From Ostrinia nubilalis (Eukaryota > Arthropoda > Insecta > Lepidoptera > Crambidae), in assembly GCF_963855985.1 (NCBI RefSeq), contig NC_087119.1, forward strand, positions 7,232,001 through 7,296,000: DNA of 64,000 bases, given 5' to 3'. This document shows positions 34,704 to 45,568 of the stretch, piece after piece. Position 1 is the first letter of the stretch. Every line of letters begins with the position of its first letter. The notes beneath the pieces were generated by a model. That model was not told the origin of the DNA. It did not search any database and saw only the letters and a list, made by a program, of their open reading frames with translations. A program made the position numbers and the translations under genes.

Positions 34704-35467
34704 GTCAGTTCAATTGACACAGATTGACACATAAAAATCCTATGAATTGCTGAAGTAAATCGGCAACTTTTGTGGCAATTTACTGTTGTGGTTTGGTAGA
34801 TATAAAGTCTTTAAAATGTAAATTAAATAAAGGTTCCTTATCAGGACTACGGAACCCTAAAATAGGTTACTTTTAATTGGAGTTTTCTCAAGTTATTTCC
34901 CTCACAGCTCCATCATTAAACAACTTTACCCTACATGTAATACCACCCGACTTTACATCTTATAAACCGGGAAGTGTATTAGATTTCTTTGTTAATTTGT
35001 GTATACGTGGAAGTAATTTAATTAAGTGTAATAGAGAGGATCAGCAAGATCATCAGTCTTGCTCGAGTTAATTATTATTAGAGGTCACCAGGATGGAGTT
35101 GATAAAATTATTTCCGAAAAAAATGTATCCCTACTGTTAAAAAGAGATATAGAGGGTAAAAGTCCCGGAAATTACATTGCATCTAGTATTTTTTTTAAAT
35201 CATTCACTGTTTTATCATGAATTTATTCAAACAAACAAACAGTGGACTTTATACTATTATGTAAATCCACGGGCTGCAAGCCCCGGGCGAAATCTATTTA
35301 AATAAATTTTCCAATATTTGATTGTTTCGTAAGTCACTAAAAAACGTTATGCCCGTAACCACGTTATTAAATCAAATGAAAGTAGGTTGGCAGAATTTTC
35401 GTATTGAATCCCTTCACTATTACTATCTCATCTATCGCTTACGTCATACGAAAAGTAATATTCGCAG
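34704..35467 (+). other. transporter intron
   Basis: It is 764 bp and AT-rich. It contains 'tacggaacccta' (34848-34859), the inverted partner of the motif at 33551. Nothing else is recognised. Confidence 0.7.
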
Positions 35468-35639
35468 GAATGTTTGTGCTGAAGTCGTTCGCGACCATGT
35501 TCGTGATGATCATGCTGTTCGACGTGCTCGCTGCTTACTGCAGCCCCGGCTCCTCCACCTTCGTCACCGTGCTGATGGTCATCCTGCTGATCGGCATCAT
35601 CATGCTCCTGCTGATGATTTCTAGGAAACCTCAAAACCG
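35468..35639 (+). CDS. cationic amino acid transporter, two transmembrane segments
   Basis: The exon completes a glycine codon and encodes two hydrophobic segments: 'FATMFVMIMLFDVLAAYC', a short extracellular-type turn 'SPGSSTF', and 'TVLMVILLIGIIMLLLMI'. It then reaches ISRKPQN, with the arginine codon split at the donor. 'SRKPQNR' before the next membrane segment is a familiar landmark of insect CAT proteins. The donor is CG|gtacg and the exon ends in phase 2, which fits the next exon. Confidence 0.93.
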
Positions 35640-36211
35640 GTACGTCATTTTTGCTGACTAATGCCCGTTTTCGGTATCAATCTCTAATTTTTAAGTGACC
35701 CCTATAGTAACACATAACAGGCATTTTGTTTTCAAAGGGGTCACTTAAAAAAACAACGCTTAAAATGTTTAAGCCTAGGATCTCGTCATCGAATCGTTGT
35801 AATTGGATTTTATGTAATAATAACAGTCGAATGAGATTATATCGAGTTGATCTTCGTTCTAAATTCATAACTCTTTTCAAGACAAAATATAATATTTAAA
35901 CTGTCTTGTTATTGATGTAAATTGAAAATTATAACTTAGGTGTGTCTTCTGCTGTTTCACTCCGTGGAAAATTTTCTCGTATCAACAGGTTTCAAGACGC
36001 CATCGGGTCCAAACAGGTTGCCCTCACAACAAGTCACATTAGAAATGTGATTTCTTGACGACTTTTGCTTTTACATTACTTTCATGATTTTGGATTGTAC
36101 CTAATTGCAAGAAATGAGTTCACAACCCTAGTCAGAGGTGGAATTGTGTAAAGCAATCGTTATCATTTGACAGTTCATAACGATACGATTATTCTGTCAA
36201 ACGCTTTGTAA

Positions 36212-36479
36212 GGCCTAATTCACACGAGAGCTTTTTTAACGTCCGTTAAAAAAGCGTTCAAATAGAACATATGCATACCCAAGTACTTGTTCACACGTCG
36301 GCGCTTTTAAAACGCGACGCTTTTTTATCGAGCAGTGTTGCATTTGGCCTAATTCACACGAGAGCTTTTTTAACGTCCGTTAAAAAAGCGTTCAAATAGA
36401 ACATATGCATACCCAAGTAAGTGTTTACACGTCGGCGCTTTTAAAACGCGACGCTTTTTTATCGAGCAGTGTTGCATTT
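36212..36479 (+). repeat. tandem duplication, two 134-bp units
   Basis: Both units run from 'ggcctaattcacacgagag' through 'cgttaaaaaagcgttcaaat' to 'gagcagtgttgcattt' with very few differences. This is a duplicated terminus of the Harbinger-type element. Confidence 0.85.
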
Positions 36480-36854
36480 TCAACGCAGAGCGTTGGGAAT
36501 AGGCCGTATGAAACTTTATATTATTATTCACACTAGCGTTAAAAAAGCGCCGGCGCTGCGATCAGTACACCGCGCACTCTCTTAGTGGTCGGACGTGTTT
36601 TGTTCTGTTTTGTTTTTTGGGCGTGCTTGTCGAGAACGTCGATACGATGTCGTGGGTTGGAGATCCTGAAGTCCTTATTTTAGAAGTTGAATCTCGGCCA
36701 CTTCTGTTTAACCCCCTTGGGTCAAAGTCGAATCGAGGGTGTACTAGCTTAGAAATAAAAGCCAAACTCAGTACACGACGGGTTTATTACGTCACCACAA
36801 TCGGTTAGTAACAAGTAGGATGGTTAATGTGAACGGTGCGGTGGTTCAAAACCT

Positions 36855-38572
36855 TTATATAAGGTGTTATTTTTTGTACTGATCATACTTTACCAACGCA
36901 TCTAATAAAATCATACAAATACAACCCAAGTGTTTTTAAAAAAAAATTCAGGCTAGTTTTTGTTTTTACTTTTCCTAACAAAAAAAAGATATTATTTTTA
37001 CAACCATCCTGTCTTCACTCACTGCCTCTCTCTCTTTCTTTACTCATTTCATTCATACGAGTACGAACAATGGCCGCGCGCATTCATTCAACGTTCACAC
37101 ACATAAAGGTTAGATTACACTAAACCTACGTTACCAAAAATTATCACTCGTGAGTATGTACGATGTTACGTCATGTTAATAGGTACTACGCGCTGGGAGA
37201 AACAAAATCTAGCTACATAAGTAGGTAAATAAGTGTATTTTCATTAGTGTAATAGCGGGGGACTTTTCCAACGAACCGAGGCGAATCATCCGCGTTAAAC
37301 TAGAAATTTAAAAAAGGATAGAAATTGGAATTCAATATCTACGGTTTCGTAATGCCTACGCAATTTATTTAGAGACGTAATAAAAAATTGATAGGTACAT
37401 ACCTATTACTACTTCGCTTCGCTTCAGTGGAAATGCACCCTAATATTGAATATGAATAGGTGTTGTAAATAAAACTCACTGATCAATTTTCCTGGTTTTA
37501 ATTCCTAAATTATGATTTGCCATCACACTTTAGATTCATTGATTTTACTTATTCACACATTTACCTATTTTGAATGTTGTTATTTAAAGTTCCTAGTTTA
37601 TTATTACACTAATCACAATACATTTTGAACGTCAAGCCTTTGTTGAATGTTCACGTAAACACTGTCTTGCACTGTCTAATCTAGCCACGATCGAATTGAG
37701 GTAATGCTTTCGGGCTGCACACTTGCTTGCTGTTCACTAGACACCACGTCGGATGTTGTATTCACAATTCGCGCTTTCGCGTAAACAAGCACTCATCTGT
37801 CCAAATCACACTGTAGGTATGTACCTAGGTAGACTTCCGCAATAACCATCGATAGAACTAGGTCGCGGTCGTGGCCCTCTGGCAACAACTCCTTGATAAG
37901 GCATTCCGTATTTTTACACAAAAGCCGCCGTCTGCGGCGCTCGCATCTGGGTACCGCCAGCACTGTGCCGGTGATTGAAATTGAAATCCAGAACTTCGTC
38001 CTCGAAGCGCACGGAATCTCGTCAAGTCAGGATACGGCTGCGCTCCCTGAAGCGCTGCGCGGCTCCAAACAAGCAAGGTATGAAGGTTTTCGACTCGTCA
38101 ATGTTTCTCGTCGGCCAGTTAGTGTGCCCGAAACATAATTTCACCTGCGTTTTGTTATTGATCAAGCGCGGCATTGTAATAAATCACACATACACTGCAA
38201 TACGTTTGGGCGCATTGGACGGACTGGGACGATTATTTATGTTGTTGCGCTCCCGCATGCCGATCGGCGGCTCGGCGCGGGCTGTGGGCGCGGAGCGACT
38301 GGCAGCGATATCAATATGGCCGACTCACGCGGCGCGGCACGTGGCAGTGGTCGTTGCCCTCGGCCGGCTACTACGATAGTGCGTACAAACGAATACTCAC
38401 CGCGCTCAAAGGATGATTTATTTTTTATTTTTTTCGAAACATTATTTGTCGTTTTACTCGAAAACTAGCCTGAATTTTTTTTTAAAAGCACTTGGGTTGT
38501 ATTTGTATGATTTTATTAGATGCGTTGGTAAAGTATGATCAGTACAAAAAATAACACCTTATATATGGGTCG
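36855..38572. mobile_element. inverted-repeat element inside the Harbinger-type element
   Basis: 36855-36960 and 38461-38572 are inverted copies, containing 'ggtgttattttttgtactg', 'gcatctaataaaatcataca' and 'ttcaggctagttttt'. Together with 1.5 kb between them they look like a separate transposon or a captured internal unit. The interior includes a GC-rich stretch (37850-38390) without a recognised gene. Confidence 0.65.
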
Positions 38573-38887
38573 CCTAAAACTTCGACACCGCGATGTAAGT
38601 CAGCACAACGCCATCTATTGACAGTCTTGCGAACTAAAATGTCTTAGAATCTACGGAATGTAACTAATTGACTGGACATTGATTTATAGACTATTCTTAC
38701 AACTTCTATACGCAAAAACCATAGCTGGGCGTTAACTCGTTAATCGTTAATTAACGAAGTTAACATTTCTATTAACGGATTAACTTTTTAGTTAACTTTA
38801 AAAATGTTAACGGACTCGTTAAGTTCCGTTAAATTATCCTTAGTCCGTTAATCCAGTACCTACTATTTAAAAGATACAGCAGGCACG

Positions 38888-39277
38888 CTAAAAAACGCGT
38901 TCTGATAAGTACGTTCGGGCTTCCAGAACTTCCAGAACCCAAAACAACAGTTTTCGTAACCAGAGGTGGAACTGTGTAAAGCAATCGTAATCATTTGACA
39001 GTTCATAACGTACGATAAAGTCAGTTAAACAAAGAGTTTGACAGAATAATCGTAGATTCGAGATATTCTCGGAGTCGGTGCCAGCCTGCTCAGTGCCAAG
39101 CTCAAGAAATGTTCTAAATTTACCGGCACCGACTCCAAAAATATCAATCATGGTATACATTTGTCTTAAGTATCTCTGTTCATTCAGAGGATGTACCCAG
39201 AATGTCCTTTGTTTCTTTCTTCGTCTTCTAGCAACAAAAATCGCTATTGCTAGTAATTTAGCAGAAACCATTCCCAC
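38888..39277 (-). pseudogene. HARBI1-like transposase N-terminal fragment, copy 1
   Basis: On the - strand an open frame reads a basic stretch 'RRRRKKQRTFWVHPLNEQ' and 'RYLRQMYTMIDIFGV', with a following segment that resembles 'KFRTFLELGTEQ'. Basic residues then F/WVHPLN is the hallmark near the N-terminus of Harbinger/HARBI1-type nucleases. The catalytic DDE part is absent, because the frame runs into the MITE family E sequence and ends after about 130 codons. It is a truncated, non-functional transposase remnant, duplicated at 40202-39930. Confidence 0.7.
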
Positions 39278-39929
39278 GTCTTACTAAAGCGAGGGACGAG
39301 ACGAAAGTGATTTAAAAGCGTTCGTATGAATGATCACATTGAGGACGTTATAAAAGCGCCGACGCCGGGTTATAACGCAACGCTGTTTAAACTCTCGTGC
39401 GAATGAGGCCTTTTCAACGCAGAGCGTTGGGAATAGGCCGTATGAAACTTTATATTATTATTCACACGAGCGTTAAAAAAGCGCCAGCGCTGCGATCAGT
39501 ACGCCGCGCGCTCTCTTAGTGGTCGGACGTGTTTGTTCTGTTTTGTTTTTTGGGCGTGCTTGTCGAGAACTTCGATACGATGTCGTGGGTAGGATCCTGA
39601 AGTCCTTATTTTAGTAGAGAATTTCGGCCACTTCTATATGCAAAAACCATAGCTGGGCATTAACTCGTTAATCCGTTAATCGTTAATTAACGAAGTTAAC
39701 ATTTCTATTAACGGATTAACTTTTAAGTTAACTTTCAAAAATGTTAACGGACTCGTTAAGTTCCGTTAAATTATCCTTAGTCCGTTAATCCAGTACCTAC
39801 TATTTACCAAAAAGATACAGCAGGCACGCTGAAAAACGTGTTCTGATGTCGTTCGGGTTTCCAGAACTTCCAGAAGTTTTTGTAACCAGAGGTGGAATTG
39901 TGTAAAGCAATCGTAATCATTTGACAGTT

Positions 39930-40202
39930 TTAACGTACGATAAAGTCAGTTAAACAAAGAGTTTGACAGAATAATCGTAGATTCGAGATATTCTTGGAGT
40001 CGGTGCCAGCCTGCTCAGTGCCAAGCTCAAGAAATGTTCTAAATTTACCGGCACCGACTCCAAAAATATCAATCATGGTATACATTTGTCTTAAGTATCT
40101 CTGTTCATTCAGAGGATGTACCCAGAATGTCCTTTGTTTCTTTCTTCGTCTTCTAGCAACACAAATCGCTATTGCTAGTAATTTTGCAGAAACCATTCCC
40201 AC
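39930..40202 (-). pseudogene. HARBI1-like transposase N-terminal fragment, copy 2
   Basis: It is near-identical to copy 1 over the basic and FWVHPLN region, with a few substitutions, and ends earlier because of a small change downstream. The two copies result from the local block duplication and not from two transposase insertions. Confidence 0.7.
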
Positions 40203-41572
40203 GTCTTACTAAAGCGAGGGACGAGACGAAAGTGATTTAAAAGCGTTCGTATGAATGATCACAAACTGACTTTATCGTACGTTATGAACTGTCAAATGAT
40301 AACAATTGCTTTACACAATGAGGGTTTTCGCGATTGAAAAATCCGCCAGATGGCAATACGTAGACGCGAGGTCCAAATGCTGCATGATTGGTGGATTTTA
40401 TTATTAATTTAAATTTAGCGTGGATTAGCGGGGTGTTGCGCCGAATTTTGTCAGTGTGTGCGTGCGCGCCGCATACGTATTGGCGCGCTCACATACAAAC
40501 CGCGCTCGTTGCGTTTCTATGAAGATGACCTACTCATTTGTATTTACTGTGGCCATACCAACCTCGCGGTTATTGTGGCCGAATCTTGAGAGATGCACGC
40601 GGAAATTGCGTCTGCTAGGCAGTTGGCACTCCACCGCCTGCAATTTTTGACTGTCTACAAGTTCTTTAGTAAGTTCTTTACTGCCGGGGGACAATGTGCT
40701 CTGTCCTGAAAAGGACGGGGTATACCCACTAAAACCTTCGCGGCGTTCCGCCATCACTAGTGAGGATGACGCGAGTAGCCGGCCGTAGCCTTAGACTTCC
40801 GCGAAGGCTGACCACCAACTTACATAACCGTAACTATAACAATAACCGGTGTTTTTAGTATAGAGTTTGACAGATTTCTGACCTTTTTTAAGTTAAAGCA
40901 ACTACTCACCAAAAATCAACGGTGTCCTCCCAAAATCTGCGAGTCATGGTCCGACTTACCTAAACGGCCTAGACATAATAATATACCTAAGGGTACCTAC
41001 TTAATCAACTTTGCTATTTGTCATCTACTTAGTCCGAAACTAAGCAAAGCTATTATCTACCATGGAAACCAGGTAACGCAATGAACAGTGCAGTGGCTGA
41101 ACGGTAGTCAATCTATAATTTAAGGTTAATTTGAATTCAAAGTCTACATTGATTTTGCTAATAGGCAGTGTAGTTTATTACTTAATGTCTATTGATTTCT
41201 AATTCAATGTAAGGAAATTGACGAATCGATAAGGGAAACATGACACTGCTGAAAATACTTACAAGGTGGTGTCAAATACATACAGGGTGTCCCAAAATTA
41301 GCACGTCACACTGACTCCGGAGATAGCTGGGCCTAAGATCAGTCGAGCAAGCTTAATTGTCCATAGAAAAGATTCACACGTTTCGAAATATCAATTTTAG
41401 GGACTTTCATAAGTCGGTCTGCGGTATGTAGTGGTTGTGGTTGGTGGCCGATTTGCGTCCTAGGTCCTTTTAAATTCAAAACAACTCGGATTTTAATTTT
41501 AAATTGAAATTTATTCTCAAATTGCATGTTAACTGCAAGCTTTTAAGAAGAGAGCGTAGGTATCTTCACCTT

Positions 41573-41690
41573 AAAGGCCGGCAACGCACCTGTAACGCCC
41601 CTGAGACTGCGGGGCGACGGTAATCACTTACCATCAGGTGAACCATCTGCTCGTTTGCCCCCTGTCCATTTGCCATCTTACTCAACATAA
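41573..41690 (+). mobile_element. retroelement 3' tail (CACTTACCATCAGGTGA family)
   Basis: 'aaaggccggcaacgcacctg' leads through 'gcggggcgacggtaatc' and 'cttaccatcaggtgaacc' to 'ctgctcgtttgccccctg'. It is the same tail type as at 640-738. It ends about 35 bases before the acceptor of the next transporter exon (41724-41725). Confidence 0.75.
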
Positions 41691-41725
41691 TATCTTATAC
41701 TCAATTCTTGGCTGCTATATTCCAG

Positions 41726-41853
41726 AGTGGGGCTGATCTACGCGGCGCCCGGGCTGCCATTTGTGCCGGCCACCGCGATCCTGGTGAACATCTACCTGAT
41801 ACTCAACCTGTCCATGCTGACCCTGGCTCGCTTCACCGTCTGGATGGCTCTAG
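41726..41853 (+). CDS. cationic amino acid transporter, penultimate transmembrane segment
   Basis: The exon completes the arginine codon of KPQNR and continues 'VGLIYAAPGLPFVPATAI', then 'VNIYLILNLSMLTLARF' and TVWMALG. PG-LPF-P followed by VN-YL-x-L and the RF-VWM motif is the best conserved C-terminal block of CAT proteins and gives two closely spaced hydrophobic segments. The acceptor is ATATTCCAG, the donor is CTAG|gtaat and the exon ends in phase 1. This exon alone would identify the family. Confidence 0.95.
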
Positions 41854-42127
41854 GTAATTAATGCCGTCCACTGTTGGACAAAGAACATGGATATCCACAA
41901 CGACCGGTTTGGCGCTGACCGCCTTCAGGTGCTGCCGTGAGCTTCACCAGATCGTCGGTCCAGCGAGTAGGGAGGCCTGCTTACACTATGTTTTCCGGGT
42001 CGTGGCCCCACCAAAAACCAATCATCAAATCAAAATTCAAAAATCAAGCTAAGCAAAGTAATGAATATTCCAACAATTAACTCTTGGTGTTTCAATTTAT
42101 ACACTGCTGGAGAAAAGCCTCCATAGT

Positions 42128-43542
42128 CCAGTAGAATTAGCTTTTAAATCGGAAATAATTCCTACAAAAGATTTTATTGTTTTAATGGCTTCATTGGTTG
42201 CCCATTAAGACTCTCCTAAGTTTTCGACTTCGACGGAGTTGTGCTTAAGTGGTGGGGGCCCCCGAAAGAGGCATTTTTTCGGTTTTCCGGTTATACCGCG
42301 TAAAGGACTTACCCTATCAAAAAGTGGTCTTCATGACGGTTGAAGGGCACTTAATCCTGCATTGAATAAGACCAAATTCATATGTTTTGGACAAACCGTT
42401 CTCGCGCTAAAGTTCGGCAAAGTAATTTTAATGACCCTCTCCACTTCCAATGGTTTGTTACCCACAGGCTTCCAAGTCTTGAAAAGGGCCACCTCAACCA
42501 GTGTAACCCTATCAAGGCTTACGAGCTTGATGCGCCTATCCTTGTTCGTCCCAGCCGTTCCTTAACTGCGGTTGCTGCACCTCTTCCTGGCACTCACCTG
42601 AACGACTCTGTGTTACCTACTGTGGCTGCCCCTCTTCCTTGTATCCTCCTGCATGACTACGTTGCCTAGCCGTATACCTGGTCTAAGGTTCGACGCCAAA
42701 AATCAACAACAACAAGTTCATATTAAAACGCTGAAGAGTTTTTTGTTTGTTTGTTTGAACGCGCTAATCTTAAGAATTAATAGTTTGATTGAAATAATTA
42801 TTTTTGTGTTGAATAGCTCATACATTGAGGAAGGCTATAGGATATATACAATCACTCTACGACTAATAGAGGCGAAGCAGTAAAGAAAAATGTTGCAAGC
42901 ACGGAAAATAGTATTTAAACTATTTTCACGCGTACAAAGTTGATTTTGTGGCGTCGAACCTTGGACCAGGCATATAGCTAAGCAATGCAATCGTACAGGC
43001 GGGTACAAGGAAGAGAGGCAGCCACATTAGGTAACACAGAGTCGTCCAGGAGAGTGTCAGGAAGAGGTGCAGCAACCGCAGTTAAGGAACGGCTGGGACG
43101 AACAAGGATAAGCGAATCAAACTCGTGAGCCTTGTTAGGGTTACACTGGTTAAGGCGACCCTTTACAAGGCTTGGAAGCATGTGGGTAACAAGCCATTGG
43201 ACGTGGAGAGGGTCATTAATTATACGTATATTTTCTACTTTGCCGAACTTTAGCGCGAGAACGGTTTGTCCAAAACATATGAATTTGGTCTTATTCAATG
43301 CAGGATTAAGTGCCCTTTAACCGTCATGAAGACCACTTTTCGATAGGGTAAGTCCTTTACGCGGTATAACCGGAAAACCGAAAAAACGCCGCTTTCGGGG
43401 GCCCCCACCACTTAAGCACAACTCCGTCGAAGTCGAAAACTTAGGAGAGTCTTAATGGGCAACCAATGAAGCCATTAAAGCAAAAAAATCTTTTGTAGGA
43501 ATTATTTCCGATTTAATCAATTTTTGTGTTTAATTCTACTGG
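42128..43542. mobile_element. giant foldback element, arms about 580-600 bp
   Basis: 42128-42707 and 42939-43542 are inverted copies over their whole length, with scattered substitutions and small indels. Landmarks such as 'ggaaataattcctacaaaag', 'cgacttcgacggagttgtgc', 'gtggtgggggcccccgaaag' and 'catatgttttggacaaaccg' occur in both. The spacer (42708-42938) is essentially one family C repeat. Parallel frames in the two arms share 'NKTKFICFGQTVLALKFGKV'; I cannot identify the protein and the frames may be relics. Confidence 0.85.
42719..42937 (+). mobile_element. dispersed repeat family C, copy 3
   Basis: 'acgctgaagagttttttg', 'cattgaggaaggctatagg', 'agcagtaaagaaaaatgttg' and 'tattttcacgcgtacaaag' match the other family C copies. 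It forms the loop of the giant foldback. Confidence 0.7.
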
Positions 43543-43936
43543 CCTACCAGGAGAGCCGTCCGCGGTGGTACGGACATGTCATTAATTGTCGTCAAGTAAA
43601 ACCACTCAATGTACAGAAATGAGGTCTGAAACTGAAACTTAGTATCAAGTTTTATGTTTTCACATTTTCATTCTTACTGGAAAGTTATGTTACCTACTTA
43701 AGTACGGTATAAAATTTTCTTGGTAACTACACTTTTTTAAAGTGACGTGTCTCAGAAATTAGGAATTCACGTACGGTTAGAGTTAAAGCAGTTAGTTCCT
43801 TTCGAAAACGCGATAAAAACTACACAAGAAAAGTTATTTCATGAAAATTTCATACATTTTCAAGAATAATCTTTTCGGAAACGCGACAAAATCTGCACAA
43901 GGAAAGTTAATTCATGATAGTGTCATATATTTTCAG

Positions 43937-44138
43937 GAATGATCATGTACTTCAAATACGGCATCAAAAACTCGACCCTCGAGACGAACCCTCCAGTTGT
44001 GACAGCCCCGACCCCCCCACCCCCTAACCCCCTTGATCGCGTAACCATTCCTCCCCCCTCCCCCAACCCGCGCCCTACCGGTGACCGAAACATCTTTGAG
44101 GGCGATGGGAACAACGGTTACTTCGGCGGCCACGACCA
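43937..44138 (+). CDS. cationic amino acid transporter, membrane end and proline-rich tail
   Basis: The exon completes a glycine codon and encodes 'MIMYFKYGIKNSTLE', the standard CAT sequence that follows the last membrane segment. It is followed by a lineage-variable proline-rich stretch with runs such as APTPPPPNP and IPPPSPNPRP, then 'GDGNNGYFGGHD'. The tail is cytosolic. The donor is CA|gtaag and the exon ends in phase 2. The proline-rich part lies in a C-rich run that could be prone to length change. Confidence 0.92.
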
Positions 44139-44827
44139 GTAAGTTTTGAGAACCTTTGTCGTTGCTTTTTTTCGTAGATGCATGCGTGCATGTAGCATGT
44201 GCATGGTACAGAACGTATAACTTCTTGTGAGCGTCGACCATAAAGGTCATTGTCATCCGACCGTCTGACACCCAAGTCCCAGATTTTCAAACTATGCAAT
44301 CCTAGAGTAAACGGACTAAAAATACAAAAAGGAAAACACGACATGGGGACTTTGGGCTTTGGACTTATGGCAGCCACTTTGAAGCGTACTATACTTACAG
44401 ATAAGCATGAATTTTAATCACGCCCAGCAAAAGCTGGTAGCCACTACAGATATTTTTTACAAAACGCATGTGTTAAGGTGAAAATACACACTACCTACGG
44501 CATCGTAAGCCAATTTTTTGCGGTAAAATGTTTGCGACTTGTGTGTTCACCTTAAATCATGCACAATCATTGATGGGTGACATCTGGCTGGTAGGTCCAG
44601 AAATCAGTCATCCTGTACTGTTTGACCACTTTTAATATTTTAATAATATGCTTCAGCACCTGTAATAAGTCTATCCAATCTAATCGACCGAAGAAAGAAG
44701 GCGCTCGGACTGGATTGACATCGATCAGGTTTAATTGCTTTCGTTTATTGGCGGTTCACCAGGTACATATGAATTGGTTTTTTCAACTTTAGGTAGATGA
44801 ACACTCAAGATATGAATATTCTTTTAG
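44139..44827 (+). other. transporter intron
   Basis: It is 689 bp. It contains a small inverted-end element (44474-44555: 'aaggtgaaaatacaca' and 'tgtgtgttcacctt'). Otherwise nothing is recognised. Confidence 0.7.
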
Positions 44828-44932
44828 GTATTCGGACCCTTTACTCGCTTGGCATGATACCGACCTGCGGGCTGTGCCCACCACTAGCCGTGGCGTAGCT
44901 TCTGCCAGTACATACAGACAAGTGGAAACACG
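44828..44932 (+). CDS. cationic amino acid transporter, C-terminal tail exon
   Basis: The acceptor TTCTTTTAG completes a glutamine codon. The exon encodes 'YSDPLLAWHDTDLRAVPT', then 'TSRGVASASTYRQVETR', a hydrophilic cytosolic tail. The phases fit both neighbours (phase 2 in, phase 2 out). The donor is CG|gtgcgt. There is no membrane segment, and the function of the tail is unknown. Confidence 0.85.
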
Positions 44933-45568
44933 GTGCGTTCACTAATATATTATTAATCACACGTAGTATGCATGAGTAGGCTCAACAACACTGCACATAG
45001 CACATTTTTTTCAAGAGGCAATCGCTTAGAGTCACACATTTTGTAAAATATACATTAGAGCACACCTTTCACTTCAGTCTTAAATTATCTCCCTCCGTTT
45101 TTCTTAACTTTTAATAAATAATTTTAATAGATTATAATACCTATATGGAGCGTAAATATCACAAGTACCTACATATGATAAAGACCCTTTGACAAAAAAA
45201 TTACACATGAAAGACGTGCCTCTAAAAATGCAATTCCAAAACTCTATGTTTAGCAATCAAATGAGAAAATAACTATTCTTATATTACGATTCTGGCTAGT
45301 ATTATAAAAAATGACAAAGTACGAATCGACTGAAGAACAGGAAATAAAGCCTGTGATGGGTCTGATGTTTTAATTCTATTATTTTTTTATTACTAGTCTT
45401 GTTTTATTTCATAATATTAATTTGTTTTTTCCAGAATATTTAGCATCTAATGTTTTTTGATGAGTTAAGTTTTAAATTCGATAAAAAAAATCTACGTCAT
45501 TCATAATACTAGCCTAAATCTTAAATTCAAAGTCTTTTGCTCGAAATTGCGCTTTATCTGTTGTTATA

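Larger units (their letters stand above)
36212..39410. mobile_element. Harbinger-type element with GGCCTAATTCACACGAGAG ends
   Basis: 'ggcctaattcacacgagag' at 36212 is answered by the inverted 'ctctcgtgcgaatgaggcc' ending at 39410 (two differences). The left terminal 134 bp is duplicated in tandem (36212-36345 and 36346-36479). Inside lie a truncated HARBI1-like frame on the - strand (39277-38888), an internal inverted pair (36855-36960 against 38461-38572) and a TTAACG-rich block at 38728-38868. The transposase fragment and the ends support a PIF/Harbinger origin; no clean 3-bp target duplication is visible, probably because of rearrangement. Confidence 0.65.
38695..40263 (+). repeat. direct duplication of a 600-bp block carrying the transposase fragment
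   Basis: Block 1 (about 38700-39335) and block 2 (about 39635-40263) share, in order, 'gcaaaaaccatagctgggc', the TTAACG-rich palindromic segment, MITE family E, the HARBI1-like fragment and 'cgttcgtatgaatgatcaca', with only scattered differences and small indels. The stretch between them (39411-39600) is a copy of 36480-36655. Confidence 0.85.
35640..41725 (+). other. transporter intron with Harbinger-derived mosaic
   Basis: It is 6086 bp, mostly occupied by the mosaic at 36131-40325. 35700-36120 is AT-rich with nothing seen. 37850-38390 is GC-rich with open frames in several readings but no recognised domain. 40330-41270 holds a GC-richer patch (40430-40800), a decayed MITE family A copy (about 40800-40905) and a single CAGGGTGTCCC end at 41284 without a visible partner. 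Confidence 0.65.
41854..43936 (+). other. transporter intron, mostly a giant foldback
   Basis: Of 2083 bp, about 1415 bp is the inverted repeat at 42128-43542 with a family C repeat at its centre. The flanks are AT-rich. An 11-base GAAAACGCGAC-type motif recurs near 43804 and 43878. No exon is seen inside. Confidence 0.8.
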
